From NCBI GenBank assembly GCA_002441135.1, contig DJVJ01000035.1:1-42170 (forward strand): a stretch of DNA of 42,170 nt, read 5' to 3'. Origin of the DNA: Caryophanales bacterium UBA6259. Its GTDB lineage: Bacteria > Bacillota > Bacilli > Tepidibacillales > Tepidibacillaceae. Below are positions 16,530-24,678 of the stretch, piece after piece (the stretch's first letter is position 1; every line of letters starts with the position of its first letter). The notes beneath the pieces were generated by a model. That model did not search any database. It was not told the DNA's origin and saw nothing but the letters and a program-made list of their open reading frames with translations. The translations under genes and the position numbers were made by a program.

Positions 16530-17117
16530 ATGAGTATTCTAAAGAAAAACCATTCTCATAAAAATATTATTGATTCAAATGATCCTCAAGCCTATATCCA
16601 ATTATCTCATTTTATTCAACATCATTTAACACATTATGGTTTTGAGCATTGGGTGATTGTATGTATAGGAACTGATCGTTCAACAGGTGATGCACTTGGA
16701 CCTTTGGTTGGCTCAAAGTTAAAATTAACAAACCAAGACTGGTTTACTATTTTTGGTACATTAGAAGAACCCGTACACGCTATTAACCTTCAAGATACAA
16801 TCCATCATATTCAAAACTACTATTCTAATTCTGGTATTCTAGCAGTAGATGCAAGCTTAGGACAATTAGGGAGTATTGGAACAATACAAGTGGTAGACGG
16901 TCCATTAAGACCAGGGGCTGGGGTACACAAAGAGTTACCAGAAATAGGACATTTTCATATTTCAGGGATCGTTAATATTGGTGGTTTTATGGAGTATTTT
17001 GTTTTACAAAATACTCGGTTAAGTGTAGTGATGAAAATGGCAGATACTATTTATAATGCCTTAAATATTACTCCTGGTTATGTCAAGTTGTATAAAAAAG
17101 AGAATGCTATTAATTAA
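16530..17117 (+). CDS. yyaC: Spore protease-like protein YyaC
   Basis: YyaC (195 aa) is related to the germination protease family and is known from sporulating Bacillus, where it is made in the forespore. The core CIGTDRSTGDALGPLVGSKL (about 45-64), DASLG and the glycine-rich ISGIVNIGG segment match the family; no target protein is established. The ribosome site GGAGGGAATT precedes ATG. It is the only gene left of oriC on the plus strand, so it is transcribed against the replication fork. The upstream 89 nt contain GTATATT and TATACTAT, which loosely resemble sporulation sigma elements, but I cannot assign the sigma factor. Confidence 0.88.
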   Translation: MSILKKNHSHKNIIDSNDPQAYIQLSHFIQHHLTHYGFEHWVIVCIGTDRSTGDALGPLVGSKLKLTNQDWFTIFGTLEEPVHAINLQDTIHHIQNYYSNSGILAVDASLGQLGSIGTIQVVDGPLRPGAGVHKELPEIGHFHISGIVNIGGFMEYFVLQNTRLSVVMKMADTIYNALNITPGYVKLYKKENAIN

Positions 17118-17135
17118 ATAGTCATTCTCTTTTTT
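17095..17135. terminator. Bidirectional terminator between yyaC and the lipid kinase gene
   Basis: AAAAAGAGAATG (17095-17106) and CATTCTCTTTTT (17124-17135) form a 12-bp perfect stem with A and T tracts on the two sides. It serves the two converging genes; both stop codons lie within it. Confidence 0.9.
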
Positions 17136-18036
17136 ATACTATATATAGTTTTTCGTCTAATATTTCCCCTTTTAAATTACTTACACTAAATGTTTCCCCA
17201 TCCGATTGAGCATCCAGCTCTTCTAACGAATGAATCACCACTTGTTTCCCTGAAAACATTTGGACATTTGGATGATAGATATGTTTACCAAAGAAAACCA
17301 AAGGAAAAATAAACAAGATTTCAAGCATGCTAACATTTGATACTACACATATATCCAATTTACCATCATCATTTTTAGCTTTTGGACAAATAGCCATTCC
17401 TCCACCATAATAACGACCATTTGCAATAGCAATTAACCATACCTTTTTAAATTGATGTTTCTTTCCATCAATAATAAGACTAATTTCTTTGGCTTTAAAT
17501 TCAAACAGTCCTTTTATTAAACCATAGACATAAATAAGCTTGCCAAGATATAGTTTTAATTTTGATTGGTTTGATAATTTTGCCACTAATCCATCTAGAC
17601 CAATGCCAGTAACATTGATGAAATATTCCTCGTTAATCTTTGCAATATCAATTTTTTTAATCTCCCGTTTTAATATCTGGGCAACAGCTTTAATAGGATC
17701 CTTTTCAATCCCCATTTCTCTTGCATAGTCATTCCCAGAACCCGTAGGAATATAGCCAATTGGAACAGAAGAAGGATAGAGTCCATTAATGACTTCATGA
17801 AGTGTCCCATCACCACCTACAACTATAACAACACTTATATCAGTTCGATTACTTACTTGTGATGCTATAACTTTTGCATGTCCTTTTTCCTCGGTGTAGG
17901 TAAATTGATAATTTATATTTTTTTCTATCAAATATTGTTCTATTCTATGTACTACTTTTTTAACTGTTTTACCTTTTCCTGATACTGGATTTATAATAAA
18001 AAATAGTGATTGAGCGGCTTGCTTATTATCCTGCAT
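17134..18036 (-). CDS. Diacylglycerol kinase family lipid kinase
   Basis: A 300-aa kinase of the DagK/YegS/BmrU type that phosphorylates a lipid, probably diacylglycerol or a related lipid, using ATP. The nucleotide-binding loop VVGGDGTLHEV is at residues 72-82 and the GYIPTGSGNDYARE motif at 94-107; the C-terminal domain is a beta sandwich ending near residue 300. Whether it is the essential DgkB or an accessory homologue cannot be decided here. Its ATG overlaps the bactofilin stop by 11 nt, implying translational coupling. Confidence 0.92.
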   Translation of the reverse strand: MQDNKQAAQSLFFIINPVSGKGKTVKKVVHRIEQYLIEKNINYQFTYTEEKGHAKVIASQVSNRTDISVVIVVGGDGTLHEVINGLYPSSVPIGYIPTGSGNDYAREMGIEKDPIKAVAQILKREIKKIDIAKINEEYFINVTGIGLDGLVAKLSNQSKLKLYLGKLIYVYGLIKGLFEFKAKEISLIIDGKKHQFKKVWLIAIANGRYYGGGMAICPKAKNDDGKLDICVVSNVSMLEILFIFPLVFFGKHIYHPNVQMFSGKQVVIHSLEELDAQSDGETFSVSNLKGEILDEKLYIV

Positions 18037-18415
18037 TCACCATTTCCCTATCTTTAGTATTATTTGAAGAGGTCATTTCACATTGCCCCTTAAAAACTGC
18101 CCCTTCATCGATTTCAATACTGTTAACAGTACAATTTCCAATTAGTTTACCACTAGCTTTGATTTCGAGCTTATGAGAACATGTAACTACCGCTTCAACA
18201 TTTCCTGCAATCATTACATTCCTCGCAACGATCTCTCCTTGGAGATTCCCCTCTTCCCCAATAATCACATCACCTTTAGAAGAGATTTTTCCATAATAGC
18301 TACCATCTACACGTACAATGCCGGTAGCCTCTAAATCACCTCGAAAATGACTTCCTGGTCCAATAACTGTATCAATTTCATCAATTTTAACTTTACTTTT
18401 TTTACTATTAAACAA
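18026..18415 (-). CDS. Bactofilin (polymer-forming cytoskeletal protein)
   Basis: A 129-aa bactofilin: a short unstructured head (FNSKKSK) and tail flank a right-handed beta-helix (about 15-115) built from short repeats such as HFRGDLEATGIVRVDGSYYG, GNLQGEIVARNVMIAGNVEA and KLEIKASGKLIGN. Bactofilins form non-polar filaments without nucleotides and recruit cell-wall enzymes. I prefer TTG 18415, giving MFNSKK as in other bactofilins; an ATG at 18424 abuts the ribosome site AAAGG and is less likely. It follows the M23 peptidase gene by 24 nt and overlaps the lipid kinase. Confidence 0.92.
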   Translation of the reverse strand: MFNSKKSKVKIDEIDTVIGPGSHFRGDLEATGIVRVDGSYYGKISSKGDVIIGEEGNLQGEIVARNVMIAGNVEAVVTCSHKLEIKASGKLIGNCTVNSIEIDEGAVFKGQCEMTSSNNTKDREMVNAG

Positions 18416-18439
18416 ACAAATCATCCTTTCTTTTATAAA

Positions 18440-19345
18440 TTACCAATCTATGTATTGTAACGGATCTACAGATTGTCCATATTTCAATACCTCAAAGTGA
18501 AGATGAGGACCTGTGCTTCTTCCAGTGCTCCCCATATAAGCAATGGTTTGCCCTTTTTTAACCATTTCACCATCTTCCACAACAATCCTTGAATTGTGGC
18601 CATAGACAGTTGTTATTTCACTGTTATGTCTGATTACAACCTTATTTCCATAGCCGCCATCATATCCAACAAAAACCACCTTACCTGCTGCAGCTGCATA
18701 AATCGGTGTTCCATAACTATTTGCTATGTCTAACGCATTATGAAAAGTTCTACTTCGATTAAACGGATCTGTTCTTGCTCCAAATCTTGATGTAATTCTA
18801 CCATATGTGGGGTAAATCGATGGGATATGAGACAAAAGCTCGTTTTTTTCATCTAGCTTATCATCTAATTCTATTAAACTAGAAGCCTTGTCTTCAGAAG
18901 CATCTTTTAATAGATTGACCGTTTCTTTTGTGTCATTTAAGGAAAGGGTGCTTGCGGTAATTTTATTTTTCCCCTCTATATTAGCTAATGCGTTTTGGTT
19001 ATCTTTTGTAAAATAACTTTTGGTAGGATCAAATTCATTTTTTTGTCGGACTTTCGTTTCTAATTCTTCAATTTCTATTATCTTTGCTTTGATTACTTCA
19101 ATATCCTTATATAAAGATAAATACTCGTCTTTTAAAACCTCATTTTCCACCTTAACAACCTGCAAATCACTATTTTCCGCCTTAATATAAGTAAAATTAA
19201 AATACCAATTAACACTTATAGTCATTGTCAAAAAAATAAGAACTGAAAAAAAGCGAATAAGATAAATTGGAATGTTGATTGTTGTAGGTTTTTGCTCTGA
19301 ATGAGGAATCACCATTAAGGTTAGTGTGTTTTTCCTTTTCTTCAT
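18440..19345 (-). CDS. Membrane-anchored M23 family peptidoglycan endopeptidase
   Basis: A 301-aa LytM-type enzyme that likely cuts peptide cross-links in peptidoglycan outside the membrane. A basic cytoplasmic head (1-24) precedes one membrane helix (about 25-47), a coiled coil (about 55-105), a linker and the M23 domain (about 185-290). The zinc site is intact: H and D of HNALDIA (near 200) and the first and last histidines of HLH (281-283), with the substrate-side GHNSRI loop. ATG 19345 has the site GAGGTG; an upstream ATG at 19384 lacks one. It is followed by bactofilin, a known functional pairing. Confidence 0.93.
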   Translation of the reverse strand: MKKRKNTLTLMVIPHSEQKPTTINIPIYLIRFFSVLIFLTMTISVNWYFNFTYIKAENSDLQVVKVENEVLKDEYLSLYKDIEVIKAKIIEIEELETKVRQKNEFDPTKSYFTKDNQNALANIEGKNKITASTLSLNDTKETVNLLKDASEDKASSLIELDDKLDEKNELLSHIPSIYPTYGRITSRFGARTDPFNRSRTFHNALDIANSYGTPIYAAAAGKVVFVGYDGGYGNKVVIRHNSEITTVYGHNSRIVVEDGEMVKKGQTIAYMGSTGRSTGPHLHFEVLKYGQSVDPLQYIDW

Positions 19346-19509
19346 TATGCACCTCATATTTTCATCAAAGTTCCTATTATCCAATGAATGGCTTATCCAT
19401 TGAGTATCGGTAAAAATACACCTTACTATATTCGCTTTAATGTTCTCTTTTCCTGCCCAAATCTTGTTATTTTTTTAACAAAATTCGACATTTTTAATTA
19501 TTTACTTTT

Positions 19510-19995
19510 TTATTTGTTTATTGCTAACTCAATTGCTTTTTTCTCTTCATTAGATAAACGATAGGTTGATTCGCCTTTTTCTACTGGCTTTGCATAGGTA
19601 TTTGATTGTTCTCGATTATAAATACTTGTTATTACTACTCCGTTTTTTTGATCATCTAAAATTGCAATAGAATAACTTAAATCACTTCCAACATCTGCAA
19701 AAGCATTATACCGGACAACACCAACATTTCCTTTTACCTGGTCCAGTCTGCTAAATAAAATTCTAATATTGCTACTATTTGTTTCTTGAGTATTTTTAAT
19801 ATCAGTTATTTCTTTGGTATACGCTATAATCATTTCTTCTAGGTTTTCTCCTAGATTGCCTCTTGTAAACCTCACAAATCGCTTCTTTAACCCTGTTATT
19901 TTTATTTGTAGTACAATATTCCAAACAAAAAGTATAAATAACATGGCAGTAAATGCAATAATAATTTCATTTAAATATATTTGGAATAGCTCCAC
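19510..19995 (-). CDS. DUF4446 family protein
   Basis: A 161-aa protein with one N-terminal membrane helix (about 7-28), a helical, probably coiled-coil region (about 35-95), and a compact C-terminal piece with VGVVRYNAFADVGSDLSYSIAILDDQKNGVVITSIY, the DUF4446 signature. Function is unknown; the family occurs in Firmicutes near parB. I prefer GTG 19995 with AAGGGA upstream; TTG at 20013 lies inside no ribosome site of its own. A 164-nt gap before the M23 gene holds a small TTGTTA/TAACAA hairpin and a Spo0A-like TGTCGAA. Confidence 0.82.
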   Translation of the reverse strand: MELFQIYLNEIIIAFTAMLFILFVWNIVLQIKITGLKKRFVRFTRGNLGENLEEMIIAYTKEITDIKNTQETNSSNIRILFSRLDQVKGNVGVVRYNAFADVGSDLSYSIAILDDQKNGVVITSIYNREQSNTYAKPVEKGESTYRLSNEEKKAIELAINK

Positions 19996-20032
19996 TTTCT
20001 TTCTTCCCTTCAATAATTTAATTCAATGAATC

Positions 20033-20746
20033 TTAGAAAAGCTTAGTCAACCACTCAATAATCGCAACACCAATTGGTGTAATAATAATAGCTGGCAGCA
20101 TATTCCCTACCCTTACTTTTTTTATTTCCAATACATTAAGTGCTATGGCTATAATAAGTATTCCACCAGTTGCTGTAATTTCTAAAATCATTAAATCTAA
20201 TAGTTCTTGGCTTACCAAAAGATGAATGTACTTAGCAAGGATAGCAATTGTACCCTGATAAATAAATACTGGAATAGCGGAAAAAATCACTCCAAATCCT
20301 AAAGTAGATGCAAAAACAATTGCAGAAAAGCCATCTAACATCGACTTTAGATATAACAATTGGTGATTATTATCTAGTCCACTATTTAGGGCACCTAAAA
20401 TTGCCATTGCTCCAATTGTGTATACTAATGTAGCAGTTACAAATGCATTTGCTACATTTCCATTTCTACTACTTCCAACTTTACCTTCAATCCATTTTCC
20501 TAATTTATCAAGACCATCTTCTATCTTTAGAAGTTCCCCAATAATACTTCCTAACACAATACTAAATATTACTAATAAAAAATTTTTGGTTTCTAAGCCC
20601 ATTTTTACACCCAAAATCAAAACTGCCAATCCAATCCCCTGCATTACAGTTACCTTGATTTTAGGAGGAATATTTGATAAGAACGCCCCTAATAAACCTC
20701 CAATAATAATTGCAATCGCATTTACAATCGTACCTGTTAATACCAT
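20033..20746 (-). CDS. DUF554 family membrane protein (YdfK/YqgA-like)
   Basis: A 237-aa integral membrane protein with about seven helices and the DUF554 signature GTIVNAIAIIIGGLLGAFL near the start and GASSIVFASTLG-like DGFSAIVFASTLGFGVIFSA in the middle. Proteins of this family are proposed transporters with unknown substrate. The ribosome site AAGGTG lies 8 nt before ATG. It follows the cysteine-desulfurase-like gene by 12 nt and precedes DUF4446 by 37 nt. Confidence 0.85.
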   Translation of the reverse strand: MVLTGTIVNAIAIIIGGLLGAFLSNIPPKIKVTVMQGIGLAVLILGVKMGLETKNFLLVIFSIVLGSIIGELLKIEDGLDKLGKWIEGKVGSSRNGNVANAFVTATLVYTIGAMAILGALNSGLDNNHQLLYLKSMLDGFSAIVFASTLGFGVIFSAIPVFIYQGTIAILAKYIHLLVSQELLDLMILEITATGGILIIAIALNVLEIKKVRVGNMLPAIIITPIGVAIIEWLTKLF

Positions 20747-20758
20747 CTTTTTTTCACC

Positions 20759-21907
20759 TTACCCCATGTGCTTTATTATTTCTTTTAATGATGTGATTAA
20801 ATAATTAACTTCCTCTATTGTATTGGTATGACCAAGACTTACCCTTATAGCCCCTGTATGTTCAGTTTTTATAACTTGATGTGCAAGAGGGGAACAGTGA
20901 AAACCAGTTCTAACTGCAATTTGGTAATGCTGATCCAATATTGCAGCTATTTCTACTGAATCTATATCATCCACTAAAAATGTTACTAATGGCACTCTCT
21001 CTATGTTTTCATTAGGACCAAAATAGGTGATTTGGTCGATTTTTTTCATTTCACTTAATAAATAGTTTGTTAATTCCCATTCCTTCTTTCTTAATACATC
21101 AATACCTATTTTTTTTATATATTCAACTCCTGCACCAAGTCCAATTATACCCACTGTATTTAGCGTTCCTGATTCATATCGATTCGGAGAACTTAAAGGT
21201 TGGTCTATATCTTCTGAATGTGATCCTGTGCCACCATGAACCAATGGATCCAATAAAATATTAGGTTGGATATACAACCCCCCAACACCTTGAGGTCCTA
21301 ACAATGCTTTATGACCCGGAAATGCTAGTAAATTAATATTCATTTCGGTAACATCAATTGGATATCTACCTGCTGTTTGGGCAGCATCAACTAAAAAGAA
21401 TATATTTTTTTCGGCTGCGATCTTCCCAATTTCATATAAGGGCTGTAAAGTTCCCAAAACATTAGAAGCATGGGAAATTACAATTAGCTTAGTATTTTTT
21501 TTGATTGATTTTTTAAGTATATCTAAGGAAGTTGTGCCGTCAATACTACTTTCTAAATATGTAATTTCAATTTCTTCTGTTCGCTTCAGATATTCTAAAG
21601 GCCGTCTCACTGAATTATGTTCTAATTGACTAGTAATTACATGATCACCTTTTTTTAATAGTCCTTTTATCGCTTGGTTTAACGCCTGTGTTGTATTCAT
21701 ATAAAAAGAAATAGCATTCGGATTGGAAATGTGAAATAACTCAGCTAATAATTGTCTTGTTTTACTTATCTCGTTCGCAGCTTCTCTTGCCATTACATGG
21801 TTGCCTCTACCAGGATTAGCACCATTCTCCTTTAGAAAGCTTGCTATTTTTTCAATTACAGCATCCGGCTTTGGCCATGAAGAAGCGGCATGGTCGAAGT
21901 ATATCAT
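20759..21907 (-). CDS. Cysteine desulfurase family PLP-dependent enzyme
   Basis: A 382-aa fold-type I class V aminotransferase of the type that takes sulfur from cysteine. PLP sites are present: DAAQ (174-177), the Schiff-base lysine K200 in FPGHKALLG, and the carrier cysteine C338 in RTGFHCSPLAHQ. It resembles the CsdA/SufS-like branch found alone in Firmicutes (the EF2568 type) rather than IscS. No scaffold (IscU/SufU) or tRNA thiolase gene lies beside it, so the sulfur acceptor is unknown. ATG 21907 has GGAGG 7 nt upstream; a GTG directly before it is less well spaced. Confidence 0.88.
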   Translation of the reverse strand: MIYFDHAASSWPKPDAVIEKIASFLKENGANPGRGNHVMAREAANEISKTRQLLAELFHISNPNAISFYMNTTQALNQAIKGLLKKGDHVITSQLEHNSVRRPLEYLKRTEEIEITYLESSIDGTTSLDILKKSIKKNTKLIVISHASNVLGTLQPLYEIGKIAAEKNIFFLVDAAQTAGRYPIDVTEMNINLLAFPGHKALLGPQGVGGLYIQPNILLDPLVHGGTGSHSEDIDQPLSSPNRYESGTLNTVGIIGLGAGVEYIKKIGIDVLRKKEWELTNYLLSEMKKIDQITYFGPNENIERVPLVTFLVDDIDSVEIAAILDQHYQIAVRTGFHCSPLAHQVIKTEHTGAIRVSLGHTNTIEEVNYLITSLKEIIKHMG

Positions 21908-21959
21908 CACTTAACCTCCAAACTATCAAGAAGAAATTTAGCTATCTAATAAAAGATAA

Positions 21960-21977
21960 GACAACCCTATGGTTGCC
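21960..21977 (-). terminator. Probable terminator after parB
   Basis: GACAACC and GGTTGCC form a 7-bp stem with one G-T pair and a CTAT loop, followed on the minus strand by TTATCTTTTATT. A moderate terminator between parB and the desulfurase-like gene. Confidence 0.55.
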
Positions 21978-21994
21978 TGTAAATTAAAACCCTA

Positions 21995-22849
21995 TTAGGA
22001 GATCCCCAATAATTCTATTATTCTTCTTAAATCTTCTTGATTGAAATACTCTATTTCTATTTTACCCTTTTCTTTACCTTGTTTAATCTTCACAGATGTT
22101 TTAAATGCCTCTCTTAACTGATTCTCCAATAACCTGTGAAGTTTACTTGCATCATTTTTTTTGCTGCTTTTTGTTTCACGTGAAACATTATTTTCTTTCA
22201 GTTGGTTTATTTTCTCTTCAAGAGTTCGAACACTCCACTGCTCTTCAATTACTTTATTTCCAAAATGCATCTGGAGTTCTTCTGATTCTAAAGTAATCAG
22301 TGCTCTTGCATGTCCCATTGTTAAACTTCCAGCCAAAACTTCGTTTTGTATGTATTCCGGCAACTGAAGTAGTCTCATGAAATTAGCAACCTGAGGCCTA
22401 CTCTTTCCAACTTTTTTAGCTAATTCCTCTTGAGTCAAATTAAATTGCTTCATTAATTTTGTATAGGCATTAGCAATTTCAATTGGATTAAGATCTTCAC
22501 GTTGTATATTTTCAATTATTGCAATTTCCATTACTTGCTGATCACTGAATTCTTTAATAACTGCCGGTATCTTATCAAGATTTAAACCCTTTGAAGCTCT
22601 CCATCTTCTTTCTCCAGCAACTATTTCATAACCATTTAAAGATTTACGAACTACAATCGGTTGAATAACGCCATGTTCTTTTATGGATAACATCAACTCA
22701 GATAATTGTTCCTCTGCAAAGTGTTTCCTAGGTTGATATGGATTAGGTCTAATCTTATTGATTTCAAGTTCTAAAACCGGATCCTTATTTTCATCAATAG
22801 CTAGTGACGGTATAAGTGCTTCTAAACCTCTACCTAATCGTTTAGACAT
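21995..22849 (-). CDS. parB: Chromosome partitioning protein ParB (Spo0J)
   Basis: ParB (284 aa) is a CTP-dependent clamp that loads at parS, spreads along DNA and recruits SMC and ParA to segregate the origin. The start MSKRLGRGLEALI binds ParA; the CTPase domain contains IRPNPYQPRKHF and the GERRWRA motif (79-85); the helix-turn-helix (LTQEELAKKVGKSRPQVANFMRLLQLP) reads parS; the C-terminal dimer domain ends the protein. I chose ATG 22849; an in-frame TTG at 22855 is possible. It overlaps the parA end by 8 nt and carries a parS site inside its coding sequence. Confidence 0.97.
   Translation of the reverse strand: MSKRLGRGLEALIPSLAIDENKDPVLELEINKIRPNPYQPRKHFAEEQLSELMLSIKEHGVIQPIVVRKSLNGYEIVAGERRWRASKGLNLDKIPAVIKEFSDQQVMEIAIIENIQREDLNPIEIANAYTKLMKQFNLTQEELAKKVGKSRPQVANFMRLLQLPEYIQNEVLAGSLTMGHARALITLESEELQMHFGNKVIEEQWSVRTLEEKINQLKENNVSRETKSSKKNDASKLHRLLENQLREAFKTSVKIKQGKEKGKIEIEYFNQEDLRRIIELLGIS
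22172..22187. promoter_or_regulatory. parS site within parB
   Basis: TGTTTCACGTGAAACA is a perfect 16-bp palindrome identical to the Bacillus parS consensus. It lies inside the 3' part of parB, as in B. subtilis spo0J. Confidence 0.97.
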
Positions 22850-23603
22850 TTTCAACCACTTCCTTTGCTAAATCAAGATACATTTCTGCTCCTCTAGATT
22901 TGGGATCATAAGAAATAATAGATTTCCCATGACTTGGAGCTTCACTTAATCTAACGTTTCTCGGAATTATTGTCTGATAAACTTTATCTTGGAAGTACTT
23001 TTTAACTTCTTCTACCACTTGAATTCCTAAATTTGTTCGCGCATCGAACATAGTAAGTAAAACACCCTCGATTGCTAATTCAGTGTTTAAATGCTTTTGA
23101 ACTAAACGAATTGTATTTAAAAGTTGGCTTAAACCCTCCAAAGCATAATATTCACACTGTATTGGTATAATTACAGAATCAGCAGCAGTGAGTGAATTAA
23201 TCGTTAATATCCCCAATGAAGGTGGGCAATCAATAATAATGTAATCATACTGATCTTTTACAATATGTAAGGCTCTTTTTAAACGTACCTCTCTTGAAAT
23301 AGTTGGTACAAGCTCAATCTCTGCCCCAGCAAGTTGAATTGTAGCCGGAATCAAGTCAAGATGTTCAACATCAGTATGGTATACTGCTTCCTTAGGAGAA
23401 ATATCATTAATTAACACATCATATATGCAATATTCTACATCAGCTTTATTAACCCCAATTCCACTCGTTGAATTTCCTTGAGGATCAATATCTACTAATA
23501 ACACTTTTTTACCAATTGTCGCTAAGCTAGCACTTAAATTCACGGATGTAGTTGTTTTTCCAACTCCACCTTTTTGGTTAGCAACAGCAATAATTTTCCC
23601 CAT
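22842..23603 (-). CDS. parA: Chromosome partitioning ATPase ParA (Soj)
   Basis: ParA/Soj (253 aa) is a P-loop ATPase that binds DNA nonspecifically as an ATP dimer, is stimulated by ParB, and in Bacillus regulates DnaA at the origin. The deviant Walker A is KGGVGKTT (11-18), with IDPQGNSTSGIG following and Walker B IIIDCPPSLGILT near 120. The site GAGGTG precedes ATG. It forms an overlapping pair with parB; a 140-nt gap with a terminator separates it from noc. Confidence 0.97.
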   Translation of the reverse strand: MGKIIAVANQKGGVGKTTTSVNLSASLATIGKKVLLVDIDPQGNSTSGIGVNKADVEYCIYDVLINDISPKEAVYHTDVEHLDLIPATIQLAGAEIELVPTISREVRLKRALHIVKDQYDYIIIDCPPSLGILTINSLTAADSVIIPIQCEYYALEGLSQLLNTIRLVQKHLNTELAIEGVLLTMFDARTNLGIQVVEEVKKYFQDKVYQTIIPRNVRLSEAPSHGKSIISYDPKSRGAEMYLDLAKEVVENV

Positions 23604-23705
23604 ATTTTCACCTCATTCCTAACAAACCCAAAATATGATAGAGACGTAATTTATTTTATCTTATTTACATCTCAATGAATAGTATATTTAGTTATGTTTT
23701 AAAAA

Positions 23706-23731
23706 AAAGCGACAAAATATTTTGTCGCTTT
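23706..23731 (-). terminator. Terminator of noc
   Basis: AAAGCGACAAAAT and ATTTTGTCGCTTT are perfect 13-bp arms with no spare bases between them; the actual loop is the AT centre. A run of eight T follows on the minus strand. Confidence 0.88.
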
Positions 23732-23743
23732 AATTAATGTGGT

Positions 23744-24562
23744 CTATTTTTTCGGGATTTTTATAATAAATTCGTAAAAATCTTCATGGTCTCTTTCATC
23801 TGTTTCAATAGCTAATCCAGTTTCAATCACCATATCAACTGATTGTCTGATTGTATTCATTGCTAATCTCATATCTCTAGAAAAAGCAACTCTTTTTGGT
23901 TTCGTTTTTTTGTTATCTTCTTGTTTATCTAGTAATGCTTTTACTCTGTCTTCCGTTTGTTTGACATTGAGTTCTTTTTCCACAATATCTTTTAATAATT
24001 TCAACTCAAGTTCTTCATTTTTTAAAGAAAGTAATGCTCTAGCATGTCTTTCTGTAATTGCTTTAGTTAATAACGCTTCTTGTATCGGAAGTGATAAATT
24101 AAGTAATCTTAACTTGTTTGCAATGGTTGATTGACCTTTACCTAAACGTTGGGCTAAACTTTCTTGAGTAAGATCATACATTTCCATTAAGTTTTTGTAA
24201 GCAACCGCTTCTTCTAAGGCGGTTAATCCTTCTCTTTGCATATTCTCAATTAAGGCAATAGATGCAGATTGAGAATCATTAAAATCCTTGATGACTGCAG
24301 GAATTGTTTTTATTTCCAATTTCTTAAAAGCTCTCCAACGTCTCTCACCAGCGATTAACTCAAACACATCATCTTTAATTCGAACAACAATCGGTTGTAT
24401 AATACCATGTGTTTTTATAGTTTGACACAGCTCATCTATTTTTTCTTCATCAAATACTGTTCTAGGCTGATAAGGATTAGGAACAATTTTATCAACTGGA
24501 ATTTGTTTTATTTCTTCTGTAGTTTTTTCCGTTAAACCAAATAATCTTGATAATTGACTCAT
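23744..24562 (-). CDS. noc: Nucleoid occlusion protein Noc
   Basis: Noc (272 aa) is a ParB paralogue that binds dispersed sites, associates with the membrane and blocks FtsZ assembly over the nucleoid. The first ten residues MSQLSRLFGL form the amphipathic membrane-targeting helix known in Noc. The CTPase motif GERRWRA is at 72-78 and the helix-turn-helix LTQESLAQRLGKGQSTIANKLRLLNL matches Noc rather than ParB. I chose ATG 24562, about 10 nt from the ribosome site GGTGG; the upstream TTG is too close. It reads toward parA but is closed by its own terminator. Confidence 0.94.
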   Translation of the reverse strand: MSQLSRLFGLTEKTTEEIKQIPVDKIVPNPYQPRTVFDEEKIDELCQTIKTHGIIQPIVVRIKDDVFELIAGERRWRAFKKLEIKTIPAVIKDFNDSQSASIALIENMQREGLTALEEAVAYKNLMEMYDLTQESLAQRLGKGQSTIANKLRLLNLSLPIQEALLTKAITERHARALLSLKNEELELKLLKDIVEKELNVKQTEDRVKALLDKQEDNKKTKPKRVAFSRDMRLAMNTIRQSVDMVIETGLAIETDERDHEDFYEFIIKIPKK

Positions 24563-24633
24563 TGTCAATACACCACCTAACCATTCATTAGATAATAATA
24601 TTCTACGTTAAATAGGGAAACTCCTGCACATTC

Positions 24634-24662
24634 TAGATAATTATCAAAAAAATCATTGTCAA
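24634..24662 (-). promoter_or_regulatory. Candidate noc promoter next to parS
   Basis: TTGACA (24657-24662), a 17-nt spacer and the weak -10 TATCTA (24634-24639) on the minus strand. The -35 directly abuts the parS site at 24663. Confidence 0.4.
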
Positions 24663-24678
24663 TGTTTCACGTGAAACA
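24663..24678. promoter_or_regulatory. parS site between rsmG and noc
   Basis: TGTTTCACGTGAAACA, a second perfect parS, ends one base before the rsmG stop codon. ParB loaded here could cover the noc promoter. Confidence 0.97.

Noticed and set aside
20418..20804. 128-codon open frame on the plus strand
   Set aside because: Antisense to the DUF554 gene; its low-complexity hydrophobic/proline sequence is what the reverse of a membrane protein gives.
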